A stretch of DNA of 5,854 bases from an uncultured Lachnospiraceae bacterium (GTDB lineage Bacteria > Bacillota > Clostridia > Lachnospirales > Lachnospiraceae). Numbering within the stretch: the stretch's first letter is position 1; every line of letters begins with the position of its first letter. Below, piece by piece: positions 4,892-5,854 of the stretch. Made by a program: the position numbers and the translations under genes. The stretch is from assembly GCA_910584325.1 (NCBI GenBank), contig CAJTZH010000124.1, positions 1 through 5,854 on the forward strand, written 5' to 3'. Below the pieces are notes generated by a model that was not told the DNA's origin, searched no databases, and saw only the letters and a program-made list of their open reading frames with translations.

Positions 4892-5854
4892 ATGGAAAGT
4901 TATCTGGTATTTAAAGATGTGGCAATTATCATTATATTTGCCAAGTTTTTCGGTATTGCAGCGCGCAAATTAAAAGCGCCGCAGGTTGTGGGGGAGATTG
5001 TTGCAGGGCTGCTTATCGGTCCCGGTGTTTTGGGGCTTGTTGCCCAGACGGAATTTCTGTCGGAAATGGCGGAAATCGGAGTTGTACTTCTGATGTTTAC
5101 GGCAGGTCTTGAGACAAACCTTAGCGATTTGAAAAAAACAGGCGTAAAATCCTTTCTGATTGCTTTGGCAGGCGTATTGATGCCGCTTGCTCTCGGCACA
5201 TTGATGTTTATGTGTTTTTATGGATTTTATCCGCTGGGAACGGAAGGGTTTTACCGTGCGTTATTTGTCGGCGTTATTTTAACCGCGACTAGCGTCAGTA
5301 TCACTGTTGAGACCTTGAAGGAACTGGGGAAGCTGAAAGGCGAAATCGGAACTACGATTGTCAGCGCCGCCATTATAGACGATGTAATCGGTATTGTTGT
5401 GCTCTCTATTGTAATTGGATTTAAAAATCCCTCATCCAGTCCGGTTTCTGTTATTAAAAATACAGTGATGTTTTTCAGCGCCGCCATTATCTGCGGATAT
5501 GTTATTTATAAAATATTTAAGAAAATTGTCAAGCGGTATCCGCATAAAAGAAGAGTTTCCATTATGGGCGTAGCGCTCTGCCTTGCATTTTCTTATATCG
5601 CGGAGCGGTATTTCGGCATTGCCGATATTACGGGAGCCTTTGTCGCGGGCGTTATTCTTTGCAATCTGAGAGATTCGGAGTACATTGCGGAACAAATGGA
5701 TAAAAACTCGTACATATTATTTGCGCCGATTTTTTTCGCAAGTATCGGCTTAAAGACGCAGATAAGTGAAATGTCATGGGGGCTGCTGGCGTTCTCAATT
5801 ATATTTGTTGTTGTTGCTCTGCTCTCCAAAATTGCCGGCTGCGGACTGATGGCG
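4892..5854 (+). CDS. CPA2-type cation:proton antiporter (Na+/H+ or K+/H+ exchanger), 3' end outside window
   Basis: The frame is open for 321 codons to the window edge, so the C-terminus is missing. It encodes a polytopic membrane protein with about nine hydrophobic segments in the visible part. Family hallmarks in order are KAPQVVGEIVAGLLIGPGVLG (28-48), GVVLLMFTAGLET (63-75), the unwound-helix segment LTATSVSITV (130-139), the aspartate pair IIDDVIGIVVL with Asp163 and Asp164, GIADITGAFVAGVIL (242-256), FAPIFFASIGL (277-287), and a Lys in LLSKIAGCG (Lys313). The DD pair is the ion-binding site of electrogenic CPA2 exchangers, so it should swap cytosolic Na+ or K+ for protons. Whether a regulatory RCK/TrkA domain follows cannot be seen. 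The start is set by AGGAG six bases upstream and by an extended -10 promoter. It is divergent from the oxidoreductase gene, with possible shared control. Confidence 0.9.
   Translation, partial: MESYLVFKDVAIIIIFAKFFGIAARKLKAPQVVGEIVAGLLIGPGVLGLVAQTEFLSEMAEIGVVLLMFTAGLETNLSDLKKTGVKSFLIALAGVLMPLALGTLMFMCFYGFYPLGTEGFYRALFVGVILTATSVSITVETLKELGKLKGEIGTTIVSAAIIDDVIGIVVLSIVIGFKNPSSSPVSVIKNTVMFFSAAIICGYVIYKIFKKIVKRYPHKRRVSIMGVALCLAFSYIAERYFGIADITGAFVAGVILCNLRDSEYIAEQMDKNSYILFAPIFFASIGLKTQISEMSWGLLAFSIIFVVVALLSKIAGCGLMA

Noticed and set aside
4900..5829. Several minus-strand open frames of 78-99 aa at the right end
   Set aside because: They are antisense to the antiporter, whose plus-strand frame is open from 4892 to the edge and carries every CPA2 hallmark.
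1..5854. CRISPR array, tRNA/rRNA genes, insertion sequence or prophage parts
   Set aside because: I saw no regularly spaced direct repeats, tRNA-like cloverleaf, transposase or integrase motifs, and nearly all of the window is explained by ordinary coding genes.

Overview
The window looks like a chromosomal segment of a low-to-mid GC anaerobic Bacillota, most likely class Clostridia and plausibly Lachnospiraceae. This rests on strong AGGAGG-type ribosome binding sites, Bacillota-type promoters (TTGACT/TATATA, TTGCAA/TATAAT), a TepA-like ClpP-family protein, and a gene set (degenerate CNNM/CBS/CorC protein, zinc-ribbon membrane protein, DUF5685-like protein, J-domain protein with a cysteine tail) that I associate with that group. 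The assignment comes from protein character, not from a database search. I see no tRNA, rRNA, CRISPR array or mobile element.

Layout. (1) 1-1507: a 45-nt imperfect inverted repeat overlaps the promoter of a 440-aa CNNM/CBS-pair/CorC_HlyC membrane protein (100-1422), which is followed by a good intrinsic terminator (1442-1480). (2) 1508-2179: a cytosolic ClpP/TepA-like serine peptidase of 223 aa. (3) 2272-4103: a tight three-gene cluster made of a two-TM zinc-ribbon protein, a DUF5685-type protein one base downstream, and a J-domain/TPR-like protein that overlaps it by 17 bases and ends in a cysteine-rich tail. The cluster closes with a strong bidirectional terminator (4104-4142). (4) 4162-4740 on the minus strand: a flavodoxin-fold NAD(P)H-dependent oxidoreductase sharing that terminator. 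(5) 4741-4891: a 151-base divergent regulatory region with two facing promoters, a perfect 20-bp palindrome on the oxidoreductase -10, and a 10-bp inverted repeat containing both -35 boxes. (6) 4892-5854: the first 321 codons of a CPA2-type cation:proton antiporter that runs off the right edge.

How the genes may work together. The zinc-ribbon/DUF5685/J-domain cluster is the most coherent unit. One base separates the first two genes and the last two overlap, so translation is probably coupled. All three proteins carry paired cysteines, and the J-domain protein implies recruitment of DnaK to a specific client or site. The function is unknown. The left-hand CNNM-like protein, the TepA-like peptidase and the right-hand antiporter all suggest membrane, ion or envelope homeostasis, but they are separate transcription units and a functional link is not shown. 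There is no gene-free stretch longer than about 150 bases.
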